Below are positions 8,983-17,199 of a stretch of 64,000 nt of DNA, in pieces; the stretch's first letter is position 1; every line of letters begins with the position of its first letter. The translations under genes and the position numbers were made by a program. The notes beneath the pieces were generated by a model. It was given only the letters and a program-made list of their open reading frames with translations. It ran no database searches and was not told the DNA's origin. This DNA comes from CAIKZZ01 sp035524595 (lineage in GTDB: Bacteria; Pseudomonadota; Gammaproteobacteria; Steroidobacterales; Steroidobacteraceae): NCBI GenBank assembly GCA_035524595.1, contig DATKOP010000050.1, forward strand, positions 1 to 64,000. The letters are read 5' to 3'.

Positions 8983-10329
8983 GTGCCCGTCGGCGCGCGA
9001 TCGGGCGACGAATCCGCGGGGACGCGACTGCTCATGGACATGCGGGCCGACGACGACGCGCGCATCCGGCGACTCGCCGCGATGGCGGTGCGGGCCGAGC
9101 TGGGCGGGCAGGCCGCGGAGGCGGCCCGCCTCTGGCGACTCGCCGAGACGGAGGGGCCGCAGCACCCGCTCGTGGTCAACGAGGCGGCGCGCCGGCTGCT
9201 GCTCGCCGGCGACGCCGCCGCGGCGCGGACGCTGCTCGAGCGCGCGGTCGCGGCCAGCCCCGGCGAGGCGCCGCTGTGGCTGAACCTCGCGGCGGCGTTG
9301 CGCGGGCTCGGGCGTCCCGCCGAGGAGATGGCGGCGCTCGACAAGGCACTCGCGATCGAGCCGCGCCAGCCGCGTGCGCTGCTGCAGAAGGCCTCGCTGC
9401 TCGAGCTGCAGGGACAGCCGCGCGCGGCGGCCGCGAGCTACCGCAACGCGCTGCAGACGCTGCCGCCCGGGATCGAGCTGCCGCCGGCGATGGTCCCGGC
9501 CGTGCAGCACGCGCGCGAGCGGGTGGCGGCCAACAACCGCGCCCTCGAGGCCTTCCTCGACGAGCGCCTGCGCGCGGTGCGCGCGCGCCATCCCGCGGCA
9601 GGCTTCGCGCGCGCCGAGCGCTGTCTCGCGACGCTGCTGCAGCGGACGCCGATCTACCGGCAGCAACCGACGTTCCTGCACTTCCCGCAGCTGCCGGCGA
9701 TCGAGTTCTACGAGCGCGCCGACTTCCCGTGGCTCGACTCGATCGAGGCGGCGACCGACGAGATCCGCGCCGAGCTGCTTGCGGTGCTCGTCGACGGCCC
9801 GCAGGCGCTCGAGCCCTACGTCGCGCTGCCGGGCGGCGTGCCGGTCGACCAGTGGCGCGAGCTCAATCACTCGCGCCGCTGGGGCGTGTACTTCCTGTGG
9901 AAGGAGGGCACGCCGTACCCCGAGCACATCGCGCGCTGCCCGCGCACCGTCGCCGCGCTCGCGCCGTGGCCGCGCTGCACGATCCCGGGGTGCGCGCCGA
10001 CCGCCGTGTTCTCGATCCTCGAGGCCGGGACCCGCATCCCGCCGCACACCGGGGTCAACAACGCGCGGCTCGTCGTCCACCTGCCGCTGATCGTGCCGCC
10101 GGGCTGCGGCTTTCGCGTCGGCGGCGAGCGGCGCGAGTGGCAGCCGGGGCGCGCGCTGGTGTTCGACGACACGATCGAGCACGAGGCGTGGAACGACAGC
10201 GACGTGCCGCGCGCGGTGCTGATCTTCGACATCTGGAGCCCGTACCTGAGCGCGGCGGAGCGCGACATGGTCGGCGCCATCGCCGGCGGCGTCGGCGACT
10301 ACTACGGCGGCTCGCCCGGCGGCCTGTAG
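8983..10329 (+). CDS. TPR protein with aspartyl/asparaginyl beta-hydroxylase domain
   Basis: 448 residues. The N-terminal half (about 20-170) is alanine-rich helical repeats of TPR type (for example AALDKALAIEPRQPRALLQKA). The C-terminal part (about 250-430) is the cupin-like aspartyl/asparaginyl hydroxylase domain, an Fe(II)/2-oxoglutarate oxygenase. The metal histidines are visible in PPHTG and IEHEAWN, and the arginine in VPRAVLIFDIW fits the 2-oxoglutarate contact. There is no signal peptide. A GTG start is used; an ATG at 9034 (MDMRADDD) is a good alternative. The target protein or small molecule is unknown. The gene stands alone. Confidence 0.85.
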   Translation: MPVGARSGDESAGTRLLMDMRADDDARIRRLAAMAVRAELGGQAAEAARLWRLAETEGPQHPLVVNEAARRLLLAGDAAAARTLLERAVAASPGEAPLWLNLAAALRGLGRPAEEMAALDKALAIEPRQPRALLQKASLLELQGQPRAAAASYRNALQTLPPGIELPPAMVPAVQHARERVAANNRALEAFLDERLRAVRARHPAAGFARAERCLATLLQRTPIYRQQPTFLHFPQLPAIEFYERADFPWLDSIEAATDEIRAELLAVLVDGPQALEPYVALPGGVPVDQWRELNHSRRWGVYFLWKEGTPYPEHIARCPRTVAALAPWPRCTIPGCAPTAVFSILEAGTRIPPHTGVNNARLVVHLPLIVPPGCGFRVGGERREWQPGRALVFDDTIEHEAWNDSDVPRAVLIFDIWSPYLSAAERDMVGAIAGGVGDYYGGSPGGL

Positions 10330-10459
10330 CGGGCAGCCGCCGCGGCGGGCGGGCTCGGCCGCGACCCGTGCCGGGGCCCGGGCGCCGTGCGCGGCAAATG
10401 CGGTCGCGGCCCGGCGGGCGCCCGTTTAAGATGGCGGCGGCCAACCGCAGGACCCGCCG

Positions 10460-11314
10460 ATGCCGAGCACCCGCTTCCAGGGCACCGAACGCTACGTCGC
10501 GACCGACGACCTCAAGATGGCCGTCAACGCGGCCGTCACGCTGTCGCGGCCGCTCTTGATCAAGGGCGAGCCGGGGACCGGCAAGACGCAGCTGGCGGAG
10601 GAGATCGCCGGCGCGCTGCACCGGCCGCTGTACGAGTGGCACATCAAGTCCACGACCAAGGCGCAGCAGGGGCTGTACGAGTACGACGCCGTGTCGCGGC
10701 TGCGGGACTCGCAGCTCGGCGAGTCCCGGGTCCACGACATCGGCAACTACATCGTCAAGGGACGCCTCTGGGAGGCGTTCATGAGCGAGGTGCAGCCGGT
10801 GCTGCTGATCGACGAGATCGACAAGGCCGACATCGAGTTCCCGAACGACCTGCTGCGCGAGCTCGACCGGATGGAGTTCTACGTCTACGAAACGCGCGAG
10901 CTCGTCAAGGCGCGGCACCGGCCGATCATCGTCATCACCAGCAACAACGAGAAGGAGCTGCCCGACGCCTTCCTGCGGCGCTGCTTCTTCCACTACATCC
11001 GCTTCCCGGAGGCCGAGACGATGACGCAGATCGTCGACGTGCACTTCCCGGGGCTGAAGCGCGAGCTCCTCAAGGAGGCGCTCGACGCCTTCTACCGGCT
11101 GCGCGACGTGCCGGGCCTGAAGAAGAAGCCGTCGACCTCGGAGCTCCTCGACTGGATCAAGCTGCTGCTCGCCGAGGACATCCCCGCGGAGGCGCTGCGC
11201 GCGGCCGACGGCAAGACCGCGATCCCGCCGCTGTACGGTGCGCTGCTCAAGAACGAGCAGGACGTGCACCTCTTCGAGCAGCTGGTGTTCATGAACAGGC
11301 GCACCGCCCGCTGA
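10460..11314 (+). CDS. MoxR-family AAA+ ATPase
   Basis: 284-residue cytoplasmic AAA+ ATPase of the MoxR group, chaperone-like proteins that usually act with a VWA-domain partner. Walker A is GEPGTGKT at about residues 36-43, Walker B LLIDEIDKAD at about 115-124, sensor 1 is in ITSNNEKELPDAFLRRC, which also supplies the arginine finger. The next gene, 19 bases downstream, encodes the VWA partner, the classic MoxR-VWA pair. A TAAGAT -10-like box lies at 10427-10432. The metal centre or complex this pair matures is not evident here. Confidence 0.92.
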   Translation: MPSTRFQGTERYVATDDLKMAVNAAVTLSRPLLIKGEPGTGKTQLAEEIAGALHRPLYEWHIKSTTKAQQGLYEYDAVSRLRDSQLGESRVHDIGNYIVKGRLWEAFMSEVQPVLLIDEIDKADIEFPNDLLRELDRMEFYVYETRELVKARHRPIIVITSNNEKELPDAFLRRCFFHYIRFPEAETMTQIVDVHFPGLKRELLKEALDAFYRLRDVPGLKKKPSTSELLDWIKLLLAEDIPAEALRAADGKTAIPPLYGALLKNEQDVHLFEQLVFMNRRTAR

Positions 11315-11333
11315 CACGCCCGCCGGCCCCCCG

Positions 11334-12518
11334 ATGCTGGTCCGCTTCTTCCTGATGCTGCGCGCGGCCGGTGTGCCGGTCTCGCTGACCGAGTTCCTGG
11401 CGCTGCTCGAGGCGCTCAAGGCGCGGGTCGGGACGCTGTCGGTCGAGGACTTCTACGTGCTCGGCCGCACGGTGCTGGTCAAGGACGAGCGCCACTACGA
11501 CCGCTACGACCGCGTCTTCGGCGCTCACTTCAAGGGCCTGGAACAGGCCTTCGCGGCGCTCGGCGAGGCGTCGGTGCCGGCAGAGTGGCTGCGGCGCATG
11601 GCGGAGCTCACGCTGAGCGCCGAGGAGCGCGCCAAGGTCGAGTCGCTCGGCGGCTTCGAGCAGCTCATGGAGGCGCTGCAGCGGCGGCTGCGCGAGCAGC
11701 AGGGCCGGCACGAGGGCGGCAGCAAGTGGATCGGCACCGCCGGCCGCTCGCCGTTCGGCGCCTACGGCTACAACCCCGAAGGCGTGCGCATCGGCCAGGA
11801 CGGCTCGCGCAACCGCAGCGCGGTCAAGGTCTGGGACCGGCGCGAGTTCCGCAACCTCGACGACTCGGTCGAGCTCGGCACGCGCAACATCAAGCTCGCG
11901 CTGAGGCGCCTGCGGCGCTTCGCCCGCGAGGGCGCGGCCGAGGAGCTCGATCTCGGCGGCACGATCGACGCCACCGCGCGCAACGCCGGCTGGCTGGACC
12001 TCAAGCTCGTGCCCGAGCGCCACAACGCCATCAAGGTGCTGCTGTTCCTCGACGTCGGCGGCTCGATGGACGACCACGTGCGGGTCTGCGAGGAGCTGTT
12101 CACCGCGGCGCGCACCGAGTTCAAGCACCTCGAGTACTACTACTTCCACAACTTCGTCTACGAGTCCGTGTGGCGCGACAACCGCCGCCGCCACGCCGAG
12201 CGGATACCGACGCCGGAGGTGATCCGCACCTACGGACCCGACTACCGGCTGGTGTTCGTCGGCGACGCGACCATGGGGCCGTACGAGATCGTGCAGCCGG
12301 GCGGCAGCATCGAGCACTGGAACGAGGAGTCGGGCGCCACCTGGGTCGGGCGACTGCAGCGCGCCTACCCCAAGCACGCCTGGCTCAACCCGGAGCCCGA
12401 GGACCGCTGGGACTACGTGCCCTCGATCGGCGTCGCGCGCCAGCTGCTCGACGGCCGCATGTTCCCGCTGACGCTCGCCGGCATCGACCGCGCGATGCGC
12501 GCGCTCAACGCCCGCTGA
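11334..12518 (+). CDS. VWA-domain protein, CoxE-like, partner of MoxR
   Basis: 394 residues. The N-terminal part (MLVRFFLMLRAAGVPVSLTEF) matches the CoxE-like family, and a VWA fold occupies about residues 225-390. The metal-ion site reads LDVGGSMDDH, so the usual DxSxS is DxGGS with the first serine replaced by glycine; I recall this form as common in this subfamily. There is no signal peptide or membrane segment. It is co-transcribed with the MoxR ATPase. The two probably remodel or load a metal into a target protein, as CoxD/CoxE do, but no target is nearby. Confidence 0.88.
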   Translation: MLVRFFLMLRAAGVPVSLTEFLALLEALKARVGTLSVEDFYVLGRTVLVKDERHYDRYDRVFGAHFKGLEQAFAALGEASVPAEWLRRMAELTLSAEERAKVESLGGFEQLMEALQRRLREQQGRHEGGSKWIGTAGRSPFGAYGYNPEGVRIGQDGSRNRSAVKVWDRREFRNLDDSVELGTRNIKLALRRLRRFAREGAAEELDLGGTIDATARNAGWLDLKLVPERHNAIKVLLFLDVGGSMDDHVRVCEELFTAARTEFKHLEYYYFHNFVYESVWRDNRRRHAERIPTPEVIRTYGPDYRLVFVGDATMGPYEIVQPGGSIEHWNEESGATWVGRLQRAYPKHAWLNPEPEDRWDYVPSIGVARQLLDGRMFPLTLAGIDRAMRALNAR

Positions 12519-12530
12519 GCGCGGCGCTCA
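12516..12530. terminator. Palindrome joining two convergent stop codons
   Basis: TGAGCG-CGG-CGCTCA: the VWA stop on the plus strand and the peroxiredoxin stop on the minus strand form the two arms of one symmetric hairpin. It may end transcription in both directions, but there is no U-tract on either side. Confidence 0.35.
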
Positions 12531-13097
12531 GCCGCCGGTCTTCGCCGGCGGGGCCTTGGCCTGCAGGGTCGCGAGCTCCTTGAGCACGACCTCGGAGTGG
12601 CCCTTCGGCTCCACCTTGACGAAGTGCTTGGCGATGCGGCCCTCGGGATCGACGATGAAGGTGTCGCGCTGGGCGATCTCGATCGTGCCCATCCACTTCA
12701 CCAGCACGCCGTATTCCTTGGCCGTCTCCTTGGTCGGGTCGGCGAGGATCGTGAACGGCAGGCCGTGCTCCTCGGCGAACTCCTTGTGCGAGGCGACGTC
12801 GTCGACGCTGATGCCGACGATCGTCGCGCCGATCTTGCGGAACGCGAAGATGTTGTCGCGCAGCTCGCAGGCCTGCGTGGTGCAGCCCGGCGTCTTGTCC
12901 TTCGGATAGAAGTACAGCACCAGCCACTTGCCGCGGTACTCGTCCAGCGTGTGCCAGCGGCCGGCCTGGTCCTGCAGCTTGAAGGCGGGGGCCGCGGCCC
13001 CGACCTCCGGCCCGGCGGCGAGGGCGGACGGGGCGGCGGTCGCGGCGAGCGCGCCGACCACGATCGCCGCTGCGAAGGTGCGGATGGGAGTCATCAT
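12528..13097 (-). CDS. Peroxiredoxin of the Bcp/PrxQ type, with signal peptide
   Basis: Thiol peroxidase reducing H2O2 and organic peroxides. 189 residues. The start is the ATG at 13097, with GGAGG six bases upstream; it gives MMTPIRTFAAAIVVGALAAT and a cleavage region SALA-AG near residue 27, so export to the periplasm is predicted. The peroxidatic cysteine is Cys72 in PGCTTQAC and the resolving cysteine Cys77, the five-residue spacing of atypical 2-Cys Bcp enzymes. Cytosolic Bcp is the better-known form. Stands alone, tail to tail with the VWA gene. Confidence 0.9.
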   Translation of the reverse strand: MMTPIRTFAAAIVVGALAATAAPSALAAGPEVGAAAPAFKLQDQAGRWHTLDEYRGKWLVLYFYPKDKTPGCTTQACELRDNIFAFRKIGATIVGISVDDVASHKEFAEEHGLPFTILADPTKETAKEYGVLVKWMGTIEIAQRDTFIVDPEGRIAKHFVKVEPKGHSEVVLKELATLQAKAPPAKTGG

Positions 13098-13174
13098 GGC
13101 GGTCCTCCGGCGGATGTTGGGCCCGCGCAGGCGCGGGCTGCCGATGGTAATCCCGACCGGCGCATAATGACACG

Positions 13175-14374
13175 GTGACGGATCCGACCGACGCCCCGGC
13201 GCCAGACCCCGCCCCGCCCGTCCAGTACCGCGCCTCGCTCGGGCTCGTGCTGTCGGGCGGCGGCGCGCGCGGTGCCTACCAGGTGGGCGTGCTGAAGGCA
13301 CTCGCCGAGTTGCTGCCGCGCGACGGGCCGGTGCCCTTCGGGATCGTCTGCGGGACCTCGGCCGGCGCGATCACGGCGGCGGTGGTCGCCGCGCACGCGG
13401 CGCAGTTCCGGGCCGGCGTGGTCAACCTCGAGCGCGTCTGGCGCAACTTCCACGTCGGGCAGGTGTTCCGGGCCGACGCCCGCAGCATGCTGCGCTCGGG
13501 CATCCACTGGGCGCTCGCGATCCTGTCGGGCGGCTGGCTGGTGCCGCCGCCGCGCTCGCTGTTCGACAACACGCCGCTGCGCGAGCTGCTCGAGCGGCAC
13601 GTCAATTTCGCGCGCATCCAGGAGGCGCTCGAGCACGGCCACCTCGAGGCCTTCGCGATCAGCGCCGCCACCTACCGGCGGGCGCTATCGGTCGCGTTCT
13701 ACGAATCGGCGCGCGAGCAGGCGCCCTGGCTCGCGTCGTGGCGCCGCGGCGAGCGCGCCGAGCTCTGCCTCGACCACCTGATGGCGAGCGCCGCGGTGCC
13801 GTTCCTGTTCCCGCCGGTCAACATGGGCGGCGAGTATTACGGCGACGGCTCGATGCGCCAGAGCGCGCCGCTGTCGCCGGCGATCCGGCTCGGCGCCGAC
13901 CGGCTGCTGGTGGTCGGCGTGCGGCCACCGACGACCTCGTGCCACAACGCCGGGGCGCCCGCCGGTCACGGCCCGACCTTCGGCCAGATCTTCGGCTTCA
14001 TGCTCGACAACCTGTTCATGGACGGCCTGCACAGCGACCTCGAGCGGCTGGAGCGCGACAACCAGCTGATCGCCTGCGCCGGCACCGAGCGCACCGGGCT
14101 GCGGCACGTCGACACCCTGCTGATCGCGCCGTGCGAGGACTTCGGCGAGATCGCCGCGCGCCACGCCGGCGAGATGCCGCGCTCGCTCAGGGTCCTGCTG
14201 CGGACCATGGGTGCGGCGAACCCGGGCGGCGGGGCGCTGCTCAGCTACCTGCTGTTCGAGGGCGGCTACACGCGCGAGCTGATCGCGCTCGGCTACGCCG
14301 ACGCGATGCGACGCCGAGACGAGCTCTACGGCTTCGTCGCCAGCGCTTCGTGCCGCGCGACGACGCCGGGATAG
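13175..14374 (+). CDS. Patatin-like phospholipase
   Basis: Serine lipid acyl hydrolase, 399 residues. The oxyanion loop GGGARG is at about 28-33, the nucleophile is Ser62 in GTSAG and the catalytic aspartate is Asp224 in DGS, the complete Ser-Asp dyad. No signal peptide is seen. The start is GTG with no Shine-Dalgarno sequence; a CATAAT box ends seven bases before it (see findings). The 3' end overlaps the convergent rapZ gene by 49 bases. The substrate is not predictable; related proteins act on phospholipids or wax-ester/PHA stores. Confidence 0.9.
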   Translation: MTDPTDAPAPDPAPPVQYRASLGLVLSGGGARGAYQVGVLKALAELLPRDGPVPFGIVCGTSAGAITAAVVAAHAAQFRAGVVNLERVWRNFHVGQVFRADARSMLRSGIHWALAILSGGWLVPPPRSLFDNTPLRELLERHVNFARIQEALEHGHLEAFAISAATYRRALSVAFYESAREQAPWLASWRRGERAELCLDHLMASAAVPFLFPPVNMGGEYYGDGSMRQSAPLSPAIRLGADRLLVVGVRPPTTSCHNAGAPAGHGPTFGQIFGFMLDNLFMDGLHSDLERLERDNQLIACAGTERTGLRHVDTLLIAPCEDFGEIAARHAGEMPRSLRVLLRTMGAANPGGGALLSYLLFEGGYTRELIALGYADAMRRRDELYGFVASASCRATTPG

Positions 14375-15192
14375 CGCGCGGCGAAGTGCGCCGCGAGCCG
14401 CTCGACCAGGTAGACGGAGCGATGCTGGCCGCCGGTGCAGCCGACGGCGACCGTCAGGTAGCCGCGGTTGTGCTCGACGTACAGCGGGATGCGCCGCTCG
14501 ACGAACGCGATCATGTCCTCGAGCAGCGCCCGGACCGCCGGCTCGGCCTCGAGGAACGCGATCACCGCGGGGTCGCGGCCGTCGAGCGGCTGCAGGCCGG
14601 GATGCCAGTAGGGGTTCGGCAGCGTGCGCGCGTCGAACACGAAGTCGGCGCCGCTCGGAATGCCGTTCTTGAAGCCGAACGACTCGAACATGATCGACAG
14701 TCGCCGGCTGCGGCGCTGCTCGACCCGCGCGCGCATCATCTCGCGCAGCTCGTGCACGCTGGTGCGGGAGGTGTCGACGACCAGGTCGGCGGAGTAGGTG
14801 ATCGGCTCGAGCAGCCTGAGCTCGGCGGCGATCGCGCCCTTCAGGTCGACGCCGTCGCGCACCAGCGGGTGGCGGCGCCGGGTCTCGCCGTAGCGGCGCA
14901 GCAGCATCGCCTCGTCGGCGTGCAGGTAGATGATCTCGCACTGGATGCCGCTCTTGCGCAGCTCGCGGACCGTCTGCGGGATGCCGGCGATCTCGTCCGG
15001 CTCGTTGCGGGCGTCGAGGCCGACGGCGCTGCGCTCGTAGACGGGATTCGGGCGGCGCACGGCGTGCGAGACGAACGCGTTGAGCAGCCCGGCCGGGATG
15101 TTGTCGATGCAGTACCAGCCGAGGTCCTCGAGCATGTTGAGCGCGACGCTCTTGCCCGAGCCCGACAGGCCGCTGACGATTACGAGTCGCAT
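14326..15192 (-). CDS. rapZ: RNase adapter protein RapZ
   Basis: P-loop protein which, in E. coli, brings RNase E to small RNA GlmZ and so sets glucosamine-6-phosphate synthase levels, linking amino-sugar supply to wall and LPS synthesis. 288 residues. Walker A GLSGSGKS is at residues 8-15; the C-terminal RNA-binding and sensor domain has GCTGGQHRS. The start is the ATG before MRLVIVSG. It is the last gene of the leftward kdsD-rpoN-hpf group, after a 157-base gap. In relatives ptsN sits before it and a phosphocarrier gene after it; neither is present. Confidence 0.95.
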   Translation of the reverse strand: MRLVIVSGLSGSGKSVALNMLEDLGWYCIDNIPAGLLNAFVSHAVRRPNPVYERSAVGLDARNEPDEIAGIPQTVRELRKSGIQCEIIYLHADEAMLLRRYGETRRRHPLVRDGVDLKGAIAAELRLLEPITYSADLVVDTSRTSVHELREMMRARVEQRRSRRLSIMFESFGFKNGIPSGADFVFDARTLPNPYWHPGLQPLDGRDPAVIAFLEAEPAVRALLEDMIAFVERRIPLYVEHNRGYLTVAVGCTGGQHRSVYLVERLAAHFAARYPGVVARHEALATKP

Positions 15193-15349
15193 CGCGCCGC
15201 CCAGCGCTGACGCGGGCCGAGTCTCCCGCGCCACCGATGGTACGAGTTGCGGCCGCGGGAGGCGAGCGCCGGCCGTACCGGCGGCGCCCGGCGCGCCCCG
15301 CGGGCCGGCCGCCGGCCCGGGACGGCGGCGGCGCCCGGCTCAGGAGGTC

Positions 15350-15667
15350 TCAGGCGCGGCCGCGGGGCGCCTCGGCGGCGTGGTGGTCGCCGCGCTTCTC
15401 CTTGTGCTTCTTGACCAGCCGGTCGAGCTTGTCGGTCAGCACGTCGATCGCGGCGTACATGTCGGCCTCGCCGGCCTCGGCATGGATGTTGCCGCCGCTG
15501 ACGTGCAGCGTCGCTTCCGCCTTGTGGGACAGTTTCTCCACGGTCAGCACGCAGTGCACGTCGATCACCTGGTCAAAGTGGCGCACGACGCGGTCGAGCT
15601 TCTTCTCGACGTAGCTCTTGAGCGGCGCGGTGATGTCGACATGGTGTCCCGTCAAGGTCATCTGCAT
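15350..15667 (-). CDS. hpf: Ribosome hibernation promoting factor (short form)
   Basis: Binds the 30S subunit in the mRNA/tRNA channel and drives ribosome dimerisation or inactivation in stationary phase. 105 residues is the short HPF/YfiA class, with the single HPF domain (MQMTLTGHHVDITAPLKSYV) and a charged tail. It lies 25 bases downstream of rpoN, its usual neighbour, with AGGAGA seven bases before the ATG. Confidence 0.95.
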   Translation of the reverse strand: MQMTLTGHHVDITAPLKSYVEKKLDRVVRHFDQVIDVHCVLTVEKLSHKAEATLHVSGGNIHAEAGEADMYAAIDVLTDKLDRLVKKHKEKRGDHHAAEAPRGRA

Positions 15668-15692
15668 GTGCGTTCTCCTGTTACTCCATCAA

Positions 15693-17147
15693 TCAGCGCC
15701 CCGTGACGCGGCGGCGCTCGCTCGACGGTGCGATCTGCATCGCCTCGCGGTACTTGGCCACGGTGCGGCGCGCGACCCGCGCGCCGTCCGCGGCGAGCAG
15801 CTCGGCGATCCGGCTGTCCGACAGCGGATTGGCCGGGTCCTCGCCCGCGACCAGCTTCCTGATCTTCGCCCGGATCGCGGTCGAAGCGATCTCCGTACCA
15901 TCCGTAGCGGCGACGTGGCTCGAAAAGAAGTAGCGGAACTCGTAGACGCCGCGGGGGGTGTGCATGTACTTGCCGGTCGTGACCCGGGAAATGGTCGATT
16001 CGTGCATTTCGACGGCCTCGGCGACGTCGCGCAGCACCATCGGCTCCATGGCCTCGTCGCCCTGGTCGAGGAAGTTGGACTGGCGCTGGACGATGCAGCG
16101 CGCCACCTTGATCAGCGTTTCGTTGCGGATCTCGAGGCTGCGCAGCAGCCAGCGCGCCTCCTGCAGCTGGGTGCGCAGCACCGCATGGTCGGCGGCGCGC
16201 GTGACGAGCCCGGCGTAGCCCTGGTTGAGGCGCACGCGCGGCAGGGCGCCGGCGTTGAGCTCGGCGACCCAGCCATGCTGGCCGCGGCGCACGAACACGT
16301 CCGGCACCACGTAGTCCGGCTGCGTCGGCTGGATCGTCGAGCCGGGGCGCGGGTGGCAGGAGCGCACCAGCGCGATCGCGCGCGCGAGCTCGTCCTCGTC
16401 AATCGCCAGCGTGCGCCGCAGCAGCGCGAACTGCTGCGTGGCCAGCAGGTCGAGGTGGCGGCGCGCGACCTCGATCGCGGCGCCGAGCCCCGGCGTGTCG
16501 GGCGCAAGCTGGGCGAGCTGCAGCTCGATGCACTCGCCGACCGAGCGGGCGCCGATGCCGGGCGGGTCGAAAGCCTGCACCGCGCGCAGCACGCGCTCGA
16601 TCTCCTCGGGCTCGGCCTCGACGTCCGGCCGCAGCACCGCGGCGAGATCGTCGAGCGAGTCGGTCAGGTAGCCGTCGTCGTTGATCGCGTCGATGATCGC
16701 GCGGCCGATGGCGAGCTCGCGCGGCCCGAGGCGCGCCATCTCGAGCTGCCAGGTGAGGTGTTCCTGCAGCGTCTCGCCGCGCTGGTCCGAGAACTCCTGC
16801 GTGCGGTCGTCGCCGGACCACGGCGTGTCCGAGGTGCCGGCGGTCGGGCCCTCGTCCCAGGCGTCGTCGGTGCCGTCGAGGTCGGGCTCGGACTCGGCCG
16901 CGTCCTCGGTGGCGGTGGCGGGCGAGGCGGCGTCCGCCTCGGCCTCGGCGCCGGGGCCGGCCGCCTCGAGCGGCGCCTCGGCCTCGCCCTCGTCCTCGGC
17001 CTCGAGCATGACGTTCTGCTCGAGCGCCTCGCGGATCGTCTGCTGCAGGTCCAGCGCCGGCAGCTGCAGCAGCCGGATGGCCTGCTGCAGCTGCGGGGTC
17101 ATCGTCAGCTGTTGGCCGAGGCGGAGCTGCAGTGCGGGTTTCAGCAT
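15693..17147 (-). CDS. rpoN: RNA polymerase sigma-54 factor
   Basis: Alternative sigma factor for -24/-12 promoters that need enhancer-binding activators. 484 residues. Region I opens MLKPALQLRLGQQLTMTPQL, followed by a long acidic Glu/Asp/Ala region II (about 55-130), the core-binding domain, and a helix-turn-helix with the RpoN box ARRTVAKYRE near the C-terminus, which reads the -24 element. The ATG at 17147 matches the family start. It is 52 bases downstream of lptB, the normal arrangement. Confidence 0.96.
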   Translation of the reverse strand: MLKPALQLRLGQQLTMTPQLQQAIRLLQLPALDLQQTIREALEQNVMLEAEDEGEAEAPLEAAGPGAEAEADAASPATATEDAAESEPDLDGTDDAWDEGPTAGTSDTPWSGDDRTQEFSDQRGETLQEHLTWQLEMARLGPRELAIGRAIIDAINDDGYLTDSLDDLAAVLRPDVEAEPEEIERVLRAVQAFDPPGIGARSVGECIELQLAQLAPDTPGLGAAIEVARRHLDLLATQQFALLRRTLAIDEDELARAIALVRSCHPRPGSTIQPTQPDYVVPDVFVRRGQHGWVAELNAGALPRVRLNQGYAGLVTRAADHAVLRTQLQEARWLLRSLEIRNETLIKVARCIVQRQSNFLDQGDEAMEPMVLRDVAEAVEMHESTISRVTTGKYMHTPRGVYEFRYFFSSHVAATDGTEIASTAIRAKIRKLVAGEDPANPLSDSRIAELLAADGARVARRTVAKYREAMQIAPSSERRRVTGR

Positions 17148-17199
17148 CGGGCGGGGCGGCTCGTCGACCGGCGGCTGCGGGGGCGCCGCCGCAGGCAGG

